Source: Gallionellaceae bacterium (GTDB taxonomy: Bacteria; Pseudomonadota; Gammaproteobacteria; Burkholderiales; Gallionellaceae). Taken from it: a stretch of 17,547 nt of DNA. Shown one piece after another: positions 1-7,369 of this stretch. Position 1 is the stretch's first letter; every line of letters begins with the position of its first letter. The stretch is taken from positions 1-17,547 of the forward strand of contig JAKFXW010000188.1 in NCBI GenBank assembly GCA_021731185.1. Reading direction: 5' to 3'. The position numbers were made by a program, and so were the translations under genes. The notes beneath the pieces were generated by a model that was given only the letters and a program-made list of their open reading frames with translations, searched no databases and was not told the origin of the DNA.

Positions 1-278
1 TCAATCGCTATGTCTCTTCCTTCGTGGGTTTGGCACCCGTGTCTAACCCACGGTTGATTATTGCCGTCATGATTAACGAGCCAGCGAATGGGCAACATTA
101 TGGCGGTCTGGTTGCCGCGCCCATATTTAGCCAAGTAATGAGTGAATCGCTGCGCTTATTGAATGTGCCGAATGATGCGCCGGTGCAAAGTGAACCACCC
201 CTGCTGGCGAGGGTTCCTGTACCAGCTGTTGTGCCAGTATCTTTGCCGCACGCTGAACCTTTGCGAGGCGAAATATGA
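1..278 (+). CDS. ftsI: FtsI (PBP3) peptidoglycan transpeptidase, C-terminal fragment
   Basis: The window opens inside this gene; the reading frame runs from base 3 and gives the last 91 residues. FtsI is the septum-specific DD-transpeptidase that crosslinks new peptidoglycan with FtsW in the inner membrane. The segment SFVGLAPVSNPRLIIAVMINEP followed by YGGLVAAPIFSQV is the end of the penicillin-binding transpeptidase fold as found in class B PBPs; the SxxK, SxN and KTG catalytic motifs lie upstream of the window. A Pro/Val-rich tail (about 35 residues) follows the fold. The stop codon overlaps the murE start as ATGA (275-278), so the two are probably translationally coupled. The assignment rests on this C-terminal signature and on position immediately before murE, its usual place in the dcw cluster. 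Confidence 0.93.
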   Translation, partial: NRYVSSFVGLAPVSNPRLIIAVMINEPANGQHYGGLVAAPIFSQVMSESLRLLNVPNDAPVQSEPPLLARVPVPAVVPVSLPHAEPLRGEI

Positions 279-1972
279 ACATATCGCCTGACATCAGCTC
301 AGCGCATTTTTCGGTGGAAAAAATATTATCTACATTGGGAGTGAGTGTTACCCGGCTTGCTTCGGATAGCCGTGCCGTGCGTTCAGGCGATACCTTTTTG
401 GCATATCCCGGTGCACAGGCTGATGGTCGAAAGTTTATCGCGCAGGCTATTCAAAATGGCGCAAATGCAGTGATCTGGGAAGCGCAAAATTTTGTCTGGA
501 ATGAGGATAGTCATATCCCCAATTTAGCGATTAATAATCTGCGTCAGCATGTTGGAGAAATTGCTAGCTACATATATGGCGCGCCTTCCAGCAAGTTATG
601 GATGATAGGCATTACGGGCACGAATGGAAAAACATCCTGCGCCCACTGGATTGCCCAAGTGCTGCAAGCATTACCACAGTCAGCACATTGTCCCCTTGTG
701 GGGCACGGCAAAAAAACGGTGTTGATTGGCACGTTGGGAAACGGCTTTGTCGGCGCTTTGCAGCCCACCCTCAACACCACGCCGGATGCTGTTCTGCTGC
801 ATCAATTGCTGACCAAGTATCTGGCCGATGGAGCGCAGGCGGTGAGTATGGAAGTGTCTTCGCACGCCTTGCAGCAGGGTCGTGTGAACGGCGTGAAATT
901 TAATGTGGCATTGCTTACCAATTTAAGTCACGACCATCTCGATTATCACAGCAATATGCGTAACTATGCTGCCGCTAAAGCGCGCTTGTTTGAATGGCCG
1001 CAGCTTAAATATGCGGTATTGAATCTGGATGACGATTTCGGCGCAGACCTGGTGGAACTGATGCGCGATAAGGACGCCGAAATAATCGGCTACGGGTTGA
1101 CGGATGCTGCGCTGGAAATGGCGGAGCGACTGGGTTTACGCATGGTCTATGGTGGCACATTGCAAATGAACGCACAGGGATTGAGCGTACAAGTGCACTC
1201 CAGTTGGGGTAGCGGCACATTGCATAGCGCATTGCTCGGGCGTTTTAATGCCAGCAATCTGTTAGGTGTGTTAGCGGTCTTGTTGGTGAGTGATATCGCG
1301 TTGCATGACGCATTGCGCGAATTATCCAAGGTAAAAGCAGTGGCCGGACGGATGCAAACTTTAGGCGGCAATAAGCTGCCAACCGTGGTGATTGATTACG
1401 CTCATACGCCGGACGCATTGGAAAAGGTTTTACAAACATTGCGTGAAGTGTCGATGCAGGACATTGTCCCCTCATTGTCCCCTTTTGGGATGTGGGATAC
1501 CGACCAGGAAGCGGTTACAGAATTAACCGGTGCCCCACAAGGGGACAATGCCCCACAAGGGGGCAATGAGTTCAGTAACAGCAGATTAATTTGCGTATTT
1601 GGTTGTGGTGGAAATCGTGACGCGGGCAAACGTCCCGTCATGGGTGCAATCGCCGCGAGATTGGCCGATGTGTGCATTGTCACCAGTGATAATCCGCGTA
1701 ATGAGAACCCGCAAGCCATCATCGCCGCCATCGTGGCGGGCATGGATGATGTCCATAAAATAAATCCAGTCGCAATAATTGAAGATCGCGCCGCTGCCAT
1801 TACGCAAGCCATTCATTCGGCCCGCGCAGCAGATACGGTGTTGGTGGCAGGCAAGGGACATGAAGATTATCAGGAAATAAATGGTATCAAATATTCTTTC
1901 AGTGACATCTTGATTGCCCAGCAGGCGCTGCAAAGCTGGAGCAGCAGGGCGCAGCAGGTGGCCAGACCATGA
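275..1972 (+). CDS. murE: UDP-MurNAc-L-Ala-D-Glu:meso-diaminopimelate ligase MurE
   Basis: Cytoplasmic ATP-dependent Mur ligase that adds the third stem-peptide residue. The 565-residue protein is longer than the usual 490-510. The N-terminal UMP-binding domain includes SDSRAVRSGDTFLAYPG; the P-loop GTNGKT is at residues 115-120; the central domain has MEVSSHAL and NLSHDHLDYH; the C-terminal domain has IDYAHTPDALEKVL and VFGCGGNRDAGKRP. DNPR at about residues 472-475 is the known specificity motif for meso-diaminopimelate instead of lysine. The extra length comes largely from an insertion of about 44 residues (393-436) between the helix after DYAHTPDALEKV and the RLICVFGCGG strand; it is built from several copies of the window's palindromic repeat. 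Another copy lies at about residue 138. The start at 275 overlaps the ftsI stop (ATGA), and the stop overlaps the murF start (ATGA, 1969-1972). Confidence 0.97.
   Translation: MNISPDISSAHFSVEKILSTLGVSVTRLASDSRAVRSGDTFLAYPGAQADGRKFIAQAIQNGANAVIWEAQNFVWNEDSHIPNLAINNLRQHVGEIASYIYGAPSSKLWMIGITGTNGKTSCAHWIAQVLQALPQSAHCPLVGHGKKTVLIGTLGNGFVGALQPTLNTTPDAVLLHQLLTKYLADGAQAVSMEVSSHALQQGRVNGVKFNVALLTNLSHDHLDYHSNMRNYAAAKARLFEWPQLKYAVLNLDDDFGADLVELMRDKDAEIIGYGLTDAALEMAERLGLRMVYGGTLQMNAQGLSVQVHSSWGSGTLHSALLGRFNASNLLGVLAVLLVSDIALHDALRELSKVKAVAGRMQTLGGNKLPTVVIDYAHTPDALEKVLQTLREVSMQDIVPSLSPFGMWDTDQEAVTELTGAPQGDNAPQGGNEFSNSRLICVFGCGGNRDAGKRPVMGAIAARLADVCIVTSDNPRNENPQAIIAAIVAGMDDVHKINPVAIIEDRAAAITQAIHSARAADTVLVAGKGHEDYQEINGIKYSFSDILIAQQALQSWSSRAQQVARP
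686..705 (+). repeat. Palindromic repeat copy 1, in murE
   Basis: Exact match to the consensus CATTGTCCCCTTGTGGGGCA (CCCC-TTGT-GGGG core). It is read in frame as HCPLVG at about MurE residue 138, between the helix after the P-loop and the strand TVLIGTLG. Confidence 0.9.
1462..1491 (+). repeat. Palindromic repeat copy 2, half plus full unit, in murE
   Basis: A half unit (1462-1472) is followed by a degenerate full unit (1473-1491). They are read as IVPSLSPFGM within the MurE insertion. Confidence 0.8.
1531..1568 (-). repeat. Palindromic repeat copy 3, tandem pair, in murE
   Basis: Two inverted-orientation units share two bases (1531-1550 exact, 1549-1568 with one change). They are read as APQGDNAPQGGN. 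The pair lies opposite in orientation to copy 2, 40 bases away, so the two could also pair with each other. Confidence 0.9.
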
Positions 1973-3447
1973 TGCGCTTGAGTCAAGCCGCCGAAGTATT
2001 AAAGGGCAAGATCATCACTGCCGAGGTGATGCCAGAAAATATACAGGCTGGAGAAGTCATATTTACCAGCGTTTCCAGCGATAGTCGCGCCATAGCGGCA
2101 GGGGATTTATTTGTAGCTTTGCAGGGCGATCATTTTGATGGCGCAGCATTCATCGTTAGTGCCGCGCGCAGTGGCGCAGTAGCGGCCTTGGTTAATGCAG
2201 GCAGTTACCCCATCCCCAGCCCGATTCCCTTGATCCTGGTAGATGACACAAAACTGGCATTGGGAAGTTTAGCCGCGCATTGGCGCACACAATTTACCTT
2301 GCCGCTCATTGCGATAACAGGCAGTAATGGCAAGACTACGGTCAAGGAAATGCTGGCCAGCATACTGAGGTACGCGACGGGTGGAACCTCAACGACAGGC
2401 ACTGACAAGGTGTTGGCGACACTGGGTAATTTGAATAATGACATTGGTATGCCGCTCACTTTGTTAAAGCTGCGTGACACACATCGCTATGCGGTCATCG
2501 AAATGGGCATGAATCACGCGGGCGAAATTGATTATCTCAGTCGCCTTGCGCGACCCGACATCGCCATTGTCAACAATGCTGGGAGCGCGCATCTGGCAGG
2601 GCTTGGGTCTATAGCTGATGTAGCGCGCGCCAAGGGCGAAATTTTTGCAGGGTTGGATAGCCACGGTTGTGCGGTGATTAACGCTGATGATGCGTACGCG
2701 CCATTATGGCGCGGCCTGGTTGAAAATCAGGCACGGGTTGAAAATCGGGCAGGGCAGCGAAAAATAATTGAATTTGGGTTGGAGCATCCGGCCACGATCA
2801 CCGCGCAATATCAGCCGCATAAAATTGGCGCACACCCCACAAGGGGACAATGTATTGATGTGCATACGCCGCGTGGCGATTTCAGCGTGCAACTGCAAGT
2901 GCCCGGTTCACACAATGTGCGTAATGCTTTGGCTGCCATCGCCGCCTCAGTGGCGTTAAATATAGACAATTCCGCGATCATCGCTGGCTTGCAAAATTTT
3001 GCGGGCGTGGCAGGGCGTATGCAACGACATCTGGCACTGCATGGCGCGCAGTTGATTGATGATAGTTACAACGCCAATCCTGCTTCGTTACGCGCCGCGC
3101 TTAAGGTGTTGGCGCAAGCTCGAGGTAGAAAAATTCTGGTGCTGGGCGACATGGGCGAGTTGGGCAAAGAGGCCGTATCTTTGCATGGTGAGATGGGAGT
3201 AGAAGCGCGCAAAGCGGGGATTGATGAGTTGTTGGCATTGGGCGATTTGACGCGCCATACCGTGCGCGAATTTGGCGCAGGCGCACAGCATTTTGAGGAC
3301 ATCGCAGCACTGCTTGCTGCACTCGAAAATAAATTAAATGCCCATACCACCGTGTTGGTTAAAGGCTCGCGCTTTATGCGTATGGAACGGGTGGTGCAAT
3401 ATTGCAGTGTGATGAACAAACAGGATAGTGCGGCAGCTGCGCACTAA
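1969..3447 (+). CDS. murF: UDP-MurNAc-tripeptide:D-Ala-D-Ala ligase MurF
   Basis: Cytoplasmic Mur ligase that joins the D-Ala-D-Ala dipeptide (made by Ddl) to UDP-MurNAc-tripeptide, giving the pentapeptide precursor. The 492 residues show SSDSRAIAAGDLFVALQG (N-terminal substrate domain), the P-loop GSNGKTT at residues 118-124, EMGMNHAGEI, NNAGSAHL, PGSHNVRNALAA and the C-terminal DDSYNANPASL, all typical of MurF. The start chosen is the first of two adjacent ATG codons because it overlaps the murE stop as ATGA. One copy of the palindromic repeat, read as HPTRGQC, sits at about residue 289, just before the strand leading to the PGSHNVRNA motif. The stop is followed by a 35-base gap before mraY that contains another repeat copy. 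Confidence 0.97.
   Translation: MMRLSQAAEVLKGKIITAEVMPENIQAGEVIFTSVSSDSRAIAAGDLFVALQGDHFDGAAFIVSAARSGAVAALVNAGSYPIPSPIPLILVDDTKLALGSLAAHWRTQFTLPLIAITGSNGKTTVKEMLASILRYATGGTSTTGTDKVLATLGNLNNDIGMPLTLLKLRDTHRYAVIEMGMNHAGEIDYLSRLARPDIAIVNNAGSAHLAGLGSIADVARAKGEIFAGLDSHGCAVINADDAYAPLWRGLVENQARVENRAGQRKIIEFGLEHPATITAQYQPHKIGAHPTRGQCIDVHTPRGDFSVQLQVPGSHNVRNALAAIAASVALNIDNSAIIAGLQNFAGVAGRMQRHLALHGAQLIDDSYNANPASLRAALKVLAQARGRKILVLGDMGELGKEAVSLHGEMGVEARKAGIDELLALGDLTRHTVREFGAGAQHFEDIAALLAALENKLNAHTTVLVKGSRFMRMERVVQYCSVMNKQDSAAAAH
2833..2852 (-). repeat. Palindromic repeat copy 4, in murF
   Basis: Inverted orientation, 18 of 20 bases match the consensus. It is read as HPTRGQC at about MurF residue 289. 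Confidence 0.85.
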
Positions 3448-3449
3448 CA

Positions 3450-3469
3450 CATTGCCCCCTTGTGGGGCA
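3450..3469 (+). repeat. Palindromic repeat copy 5, in the murF-mraY gap
   Basis: Matches the consensus at 19 of 20 bases. It is the only copy outside a gene, filling most of the 35-base gap directly before the mraY ribosome-binding site. It contains a GTG (3462) in frame with mraY. Confidence 0.9.
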
Positions 3470-3482
3470 CAGGGATAGCTTA

Positions 3483-4568
3483 ATGTTACTGGCACTTACA
3501 CAATGGTTAGCGCAGGATATTCGAACCTTCAGTGTGTTCAATTACATCACGCTGCGCGCAGTGCTGGCAACCATGACTTCGCTGTTCATCACCTTTATGG
3601 TCGGGCCAGCCATGATACGAAAATTAACGGCATACAAAATCGGCCAATCCGTGCGCGATGATGGCCCGCAAACTCATTTGATTAAAGCTGGCACACCAAC
3701 AATGGGCGGCGCGCTGATTTTAACTTCCATCACCATTACCACTTTGTTATGGGCAGATTTACGCAACACTTACGTGTGGGTAGTGCTGCTGACCATGCTG
3801 GGTTTCGGTGCGATAGGCTGGGTGGATGATTATCGCAAAGTCGTGCATCGCAATCCCAAGGGCCTATCAGCGCGCGCCAAAATGTTTTGGCAGTCCATCA
3901 TTGCCCTCATCGTTGCGGTGTATTTATGGAAAACCGCCACGCTACCCGAACACACTACTTTGATCGTGCCGTTTTTTAAACTGATTACTTTTTCGCTTAC
4001 GGGTGCGGTATTTATAGGGCTGGTATGTATAGTCATCGTAGGCACCAGTAATGCGGTGAATTTAACGGATGGGCTGGATGGCCTGGCGATTATGCCGACG
4101 GTCATGATAGCCAGCGCGCTGGCCATTTTTGCTTATGTTGCGGGACACGTTGTGTTCGCTAAATATCTGGGCATTCCCTACATTCCTGGTGCCTCCGAGC
4201 TTGCTGTATTTTGCGGTGCAATCGCGGGAGCGGGCTTGGCATTTTTATGGTTTAACGCTTATCCCGCTGAAGTGTTTATGGGCGATGTCGGCGCACTGGC
4301 GCTGGGAGCGGCACTGGGAGTGGTGGCTGTGATAGTGCGGCAGGAAATTGTATTGTTCATCATGGCCGGAATATTTGTGTTGGAAACAATGTCGGTCATC
4401 ATTCAAGTGATCTCATTCAAACTAACGGGCAAGCGCGTTTTCCGCATGGCACCGCTGCATCACCACTATGAATTGAAGGGGTGGAAAGAAAACCAGGTGG
4501 TGGTGCGCTTCTGGATTATCACCATGATGCTGGTGTTGATAGGGTTAGCGTCTCTCAAACTCAGATGA
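3483..4568 (+). CDS. mraY: Phospho-MurNAc-pentapeptide transferase MraY
   Basis: Polytopic inner-membrane enzyme that transfers phospho-MurNAc-pentapeptide to undecaprenyl phosphate, making lipid I. From ATG 3483 the protein has 361 residues, the normal family length, and begins MLLALTQWLAQDIRTF as in other proteobacterial MraY proteins. Visible motifs are GTPTMGG, DDYRKV, NLTDGLDGLA (catalytic aspartates near residues 196 and 199), GDVGALALGAALG and the cytoplasmic histidine motif PLHHHYELKGW. About ten hydrophobic segments alternate with short loops. AGGGA (3471-3475) is a reasonable ribosome-binding site. A GTG at 3462, inside a palindromic repeat copy, is in frame and could add seven residues, but the ATG fits the family better. 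The stop overlaps the murD start as ATGA (4565-4568). Confidence 0.96.
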   Translation: MLLALTQWLAQDIRTFSVFNYITLRAVLATMTSLFITFMVGPAMIRKLTAYKIGQSVRDDGPQTHLIKAGTPTMGGALILTSITITTLLWADLRNTYVWVVLLTMLGFGAIGWVDDYRKVVHRNPKGLSARAKMFWQSIIALIVAVYLWKTATLPEHTTLIVPFFKLITFSLTGAVFIGLVCIVIVGTSNAVNLTDGLDGLAIMPTVMIASALAIFAYVAGHVVFAKYLGIPYIPGASELAVFCGAIAGAGLAFLWFNAYPAEVFMGDVGALALGAALGVVAVIVRQEIVLFIMAGIFVLETMSVIIQVISFKLTGKRVFRMAPLHHHYELKGWKENQVVVRFWIITMMLVLIGLASLKLR

Positions 4569-6046
4569 TAAAACTGGCTAACAAATCGGTGTTGGTGTTG
4601 GGTCTGGGTGAGACCGGATTATCACTGGTGCGTTGGCTCACCATGCATGGCGCTCAACTGCGCGTGGCGGATAGCCGCGATCATCCACCCATATTGCCGG
4701 AAGCGCAAACAGAGTTTCCTGAACTGGAAGTGCATTGCGGCGAGTTTCACGATAATTTATTAACTGGCATTGAGTTGATTGCAATTAGCCCCGGCGTGCC
4801 TTTGCAGCAGCCATTTGTGCAACGCGCTGCTTCTCGTGGCATAGCTATCGTAGGTGACGTTGAATTATTCGCGCAGGCATTTAATGCGAAACATCTCTTT
4901 CATGCACCTCCCCCCAACCCCTCATCATTGCCAGCAGCGTCTAAATATTTTGATATAGCGCAGCCGTTTTCTGCGCCCAAAATAATCGCCATTACAGGGT
5001 CTAATGGCAAGAGCACGGTCACCGATATGGTCGGCCAAATGTGTCGCGCAGCAGAGTGCAATACTGTAGTGGCAGGCAACATTTCGCCAGCCGTGCTGGA
5101 TGCCGACCTGCAAGTAAGTGCCGAGCCGCCAGGCGCATCACAAAATAGGGTGTGGGTGCTGGAGCTATCCAGCTTTCAATTGGAAACCACTTCATCGCTC
5201 AAGGCAGATGCCGCAACTGTGCTGAATATCAGTGAAGATCATCTGGATAGATATGGTGACATGCGCGCTTACAGCAATGCCAAGGCGCGTATTTTTCAAG
5301 GCAATGGCGTGCAGGTATTAAATCGTGACGATCCGCTCAGCATGGCAATGGAGTTACTCGATCGTACGCATATCAGCTTTGGATTAAGCGAGCCTGCTGG
5401 AAAATTGGACTGGGGCATTTCGCACACTGCAGATGGAATTTGGCTCATGCAAGGGCAGCGGCGCATATTGCCAGCGAGCAATTTGCAGGTTGCCGGTCTG
5501 CATAATGTGGCAAATGCGCTGGCTGCACTGGCATTGTGTTGCTCAATCAATTTGCCACTTCCACCTTTGCTGCGTGCGCTGCGTGACTATCGTGGTCTGC
5601 CACATCGCGTCGAGCACGTGGCTGAAATCAATAACGTGCAGTATTACGATGACTCCAAAGGCACCAATGTTGGCGCGACAGTCGCAGCTTTGCAGGGTTT
5701 ACAGCGGCCTACAATTTTAATTGCGGGAGGGGAAGGTAAGGGGCAGGATTTTTTACTGCTCTTGCCAGCCGTATCCAAACACGCTCGAGGTGTGGTGTTG
5801 ATAGGGCGAGATGCGCTACACATAGCCACTGCGCTGCAAGGATGTGGCGTGCCTATTCATTACGCATCCGACATGCAGGGTGCGGTACGGCAAGCTGCTG
5901 CGCTGGCGCAGGCAGGTGATGCAGTGTTGTTATCACCCGCCTGCGCCAGCTTCGATATGTTTAAAAATTATGTGCATCGCGCCAGTGTGTTTATCAGTGC
6001 GGTACAAGCCTTGCAGGAGGAGAGTGCATGTTTTCCGCCAGCGTAA
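4565..6046 (+). CDS. murD: UDP-MurNAc-L-Ala:D-glutamate ligase MurD
   Basis: Cytoplasmic Mur ligase that adds D-glutamate as the second stem residue. From ATG 4565, which overlaps the mraY stop (ATGA), the product is 493 residues, longer than the roughly 440-460 usual for MurD. The N-terminal Rossmann-like domain starts KSVLVLGLGETGLSLVRWL; the P-loop is GSNGKST (residues 145-151); ELSSFQLETT, NISEDHLDRY, GLPHRVEHV, YYDDSKGTN and LLSPACASFDMFKNY follow in the expected order. Much of the extra length is a proline-rich linker at about residues 110-140 (APPPNPSSLP) between the first domain and the ATPase domain. It does not match the palindromic repeat. In-frame upstream starts exist inside mraY but would add residues foreign to the family. 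The 3' end overlaps ftsW by 19 bases. Confidence 0.96.
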   Translation: MIKLANKSVLVLGLGETGLSLVRWLTMHGAQLRVADSRDHPPILPEAQTEFPELEVHCGEFHDNLLTGIELIAISPGVPLQQPFVQRAASRGIAIVGDVELFAQAFNAKHLFHAPPPNPSSLPAASKYFDIAQPFSAPKIIAITGSNGKSTVTDMVGQMCRAAECNTVVAGNISPAVLDADLQVSAEPPGASQNRVWVLELSSFQLETTSSLKADAATVLNISEDHLDRYGDMRAYSNAKARIFQGNGVQVLNRDDPLSMAMELLDRTHISFGLSEPAGKLDWGISHTADGIWLMQGQRRILPASNLQVAGLHNVANALAALALCCSINLPLPPLLRALRDYRGLPHRVEHVAEINNVQYYDDSKGTNVGATVAALQGLQRPTILIAGGEGKGQDFLLLLPAVSKHARGVVLIGRDALHIATALQGCGVPIHYASDMQGAVRQAAALAQAGDAVLLSPACASFDMFKNYVHRASVFISAVQALQEESACFPPA

Positions 6047-7191
6047 ATAATCATCGCACGGCCACGCCGCAATACGACGCGATGTTGTTATGGATCGTGC
6101 TCGTCTTGCTGGCATTGGGACTTGTCATGGTTTATTCGGCTTCTATTGCTACGGCAGAAGCCAGTAGATTCACGGGCTATCGCGCGGAATATTATTTAAT
6201 GCGACATGGCTTTTTTATTTTGGTCGGTGTCATTGTGGGCATTGCGGCATTTCAAATTTCTATGGAGGAGTGGCAAAAACTGGCTCCATATTTATTCGCA
6301 TTCGGTGTGTTGTTGCTGGCTCTGGTATTGATTCCAGGCATAGGCCGTGAAGTCAATGGCAGTCGACGCTGGCTATCGTTGCTTGGAATCAATCTGCAAC
6401 CTTCCGAGTTGATGAAATTATTTGCCGTGCTGTATGCCGCGCAATATGCGGTTCGCAAGGGCATCATCAAGGAAAAATTGGTGTCGGTATTCATGCCGAT
6501 GCTGGCAGTCATGGCGCTGGTCGGCAGCCTGCTGTTGATGGAACCAGACATGGGTGCGCTGGTGGTGATCTGCACCATTGCCATGTGTACCTTATTTCTC
6601 GGCGGATTCAGCTTGAAAATTTTTATCGGGCTGGCAATTGGATTGCCGATGCTGTTTGCGGCGATGATTTTTTCATCACCCTACCGTATGCAGCGTGTGA
6701 TCGGATTTATGGATCCGTGGGCCGACCCATTCGGCAAAGGTTATCAGCTGAGTCACGCGCTGATCGCCTTTGGACGCGGCGAATGGTTCGGGGTAGGACT
6801 GGGCGGTAGCGTGCAAAAATTATTTTATTTGCCAGAAGCACACACAGACTTTCTGTTGGCAGTGATCGCCGAAGAATTAGGGTTCGCAGGGGTGTTGGTG
6901 CTCATTTTATTATTTGCCGGACTCATCTCCCGCGCCTTCGCTATTGGCCGTCAAGCTGCATTCCTGGATCGCCAATATGCCGCACTGGTGGCGTTAGGAT
7001 TAGGCGTGTGGCTGGGTGCGCAAGCCTTCGTCAATATCGGAGTCAACATGGGCGTGTTGCCGACCAAGGGACTCACGCTACCTTTCCTCAGCTTTGGTGG
7101 CAGCAGTATAGTGGTGAGCTGTATTGCGGCAGCGTTACTTCTTAGAATCGACTGGGAAAACAGGCGATTGATGCGGGGGCAGTCGATATGA
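6028..7191 (+). CDS. ftsW: Septal peptidoglycan glycosyltransferase FtsW (SEDS family)
   Basis: Inner-membrane SEDS polymerase that, with FtsI, builds septal glycan from lipid II. The 387 residues form about ten transmembrane segments. Motifs include NGSRRWLSLLGINLQPSELMK, EPDMGALVVI, GRGEWFGVGLGGS, the periplasmic PEAHTDFLLAVIAEE with the aspartate equivalent to the SEDS catalytic residue at about 274, and LPFLSFGGSS near the end. The start at ATG 6028 is supported by a strong Shine-Dalgarno sequence AGGAGG (6015-6020) within murD. The last codons (NRRLMRGQSI) form the left arm of a 21-bp perfect hairpin, and the stop is part of an ATGA overlap with a 30-codon mini-ORF. The GQSI ending is repeated at the ends of both following mini-ORFs because the 89-bp repeat unit includes the 3' end of ftsW. 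Confidence 0.96.
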   Translation: MFSASVNNHRTATPQYDAMLLWIVLVLLALGLVMVYSASIATAEASRFTGYRAEYYLMRHGFFILVGVIVGIAAFQISMEEWQKLAPYLFAFGVLLLALVLIPGIGREVNGSRRWLSLLGINLQPSELMKLFAVLYAAQYAVRKGIIKEKLVSVFMPMLAVMALVGSLLLMEPDMGALVVICTIAMCTLFLGGFSLKIFIGLAIGLPMLFAAMIFSSPYRMQRVIGFMDPWADPFGKGYQLSHALIAFGRGEWFGVGLGGSVQKLFYLPEAHTDFLLAVIAEELGFAGVLVLILLFAGLISRAFAIGRQAAFLDRQYAALVALGLGVWLGAQAFVNIGVNMGVLPTKGLTLPFLSFGGSSIVVSCIAAALLLRIDWENRRLMRGQSI

Positions 7192-7212
7192 CCCCGCATC
7201 AATCGCCTGTTT
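7158..7212. repeat. 21-bp perfect inverted repeat over the ftsW stop codon
   Basis: Arms 7158-7178 and 7192-7212 are exact reverse complements, with a 13-base loop (7179-7191) holding the ATGA where ftsW ends and the first mini-ORF begins. The right arm is repeated at 7281-7301, so the left arm has two possible partners in the mRNA. There is no U-run, so it does not look like an intrinsic terminator. Confidence 0.9.
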
Positions 7213-7280
7213 CAGTGCAGACTAACCTTCAGGTTATGTCGGAACTAAAATATGAATATGAATGGGGGCAGTCGATATGA
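7188..7280 (+). CDS. 30-codon mini-ORF 1 coupled to ftsW by ATGA
   Basis: An unrecognised small ORF of 30 residues begins MTPHQSPVSV and ends YEYEWGQSI. Its ATG overlaps the ftsW stop (ATGA 7188-7191) and its stop overlaps the start of mini-ORF 2 (ATGA 7277-7280). A GGGGG run eight bases or so before the start may act as a weak ribosome-binding site. The first ten codons are the reverse complement of the ftsW 3' end, so the sequence looks recently created by inverted duplication and not descended from an old gene. It has no transmembrane segment or known motif. It may be a translated spacer that hands ribosomes on to murG, a functional peptide, or accidental. Confidence 0.4.
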   Translation: MTPHQSPVSVQTNLQVMSELKYEYEWGQSI

Positions 7281-7369
7281 CCCCGCATCAATCGCCTGTT
7301 TCAGTGCAGACTAACCTTCAGGTTATGTCGGAACTAAAATATCAATATAAGTGGGGTCAGTCGATATGA
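7277..7369 (+). CDS. 30-codon mini-ORF 2 coupled to murG by ATGA
   Basis: This is a near-duplicate of mini-ORF 1, also 30 residues, differing by two substitutions near the C-terminus (YQYKWGQSI in place of YEYEWGQSI) plus one silent change. Its stop overlaps the murG ATG (7366-7369). The 89-bp repeat period equals 31 codons minus the four overlapping bases, which is why the duplicated unit keeps the start/stop chain intact. Function is unknown; translation by reinitiation is an inference from the overlaps. Confidence 0.4.
   Translation: MTPHQSPVSVQTNLQVMSELKYQYKWGQSI

Noticed and set aside
7158..7212. The ftsW-end hairpin as a Rho-independent terminator.
   Set aside because: No U-run follows, the loop holds the start of the next ORF, and murG and the rest of the essential operon lie downstream.
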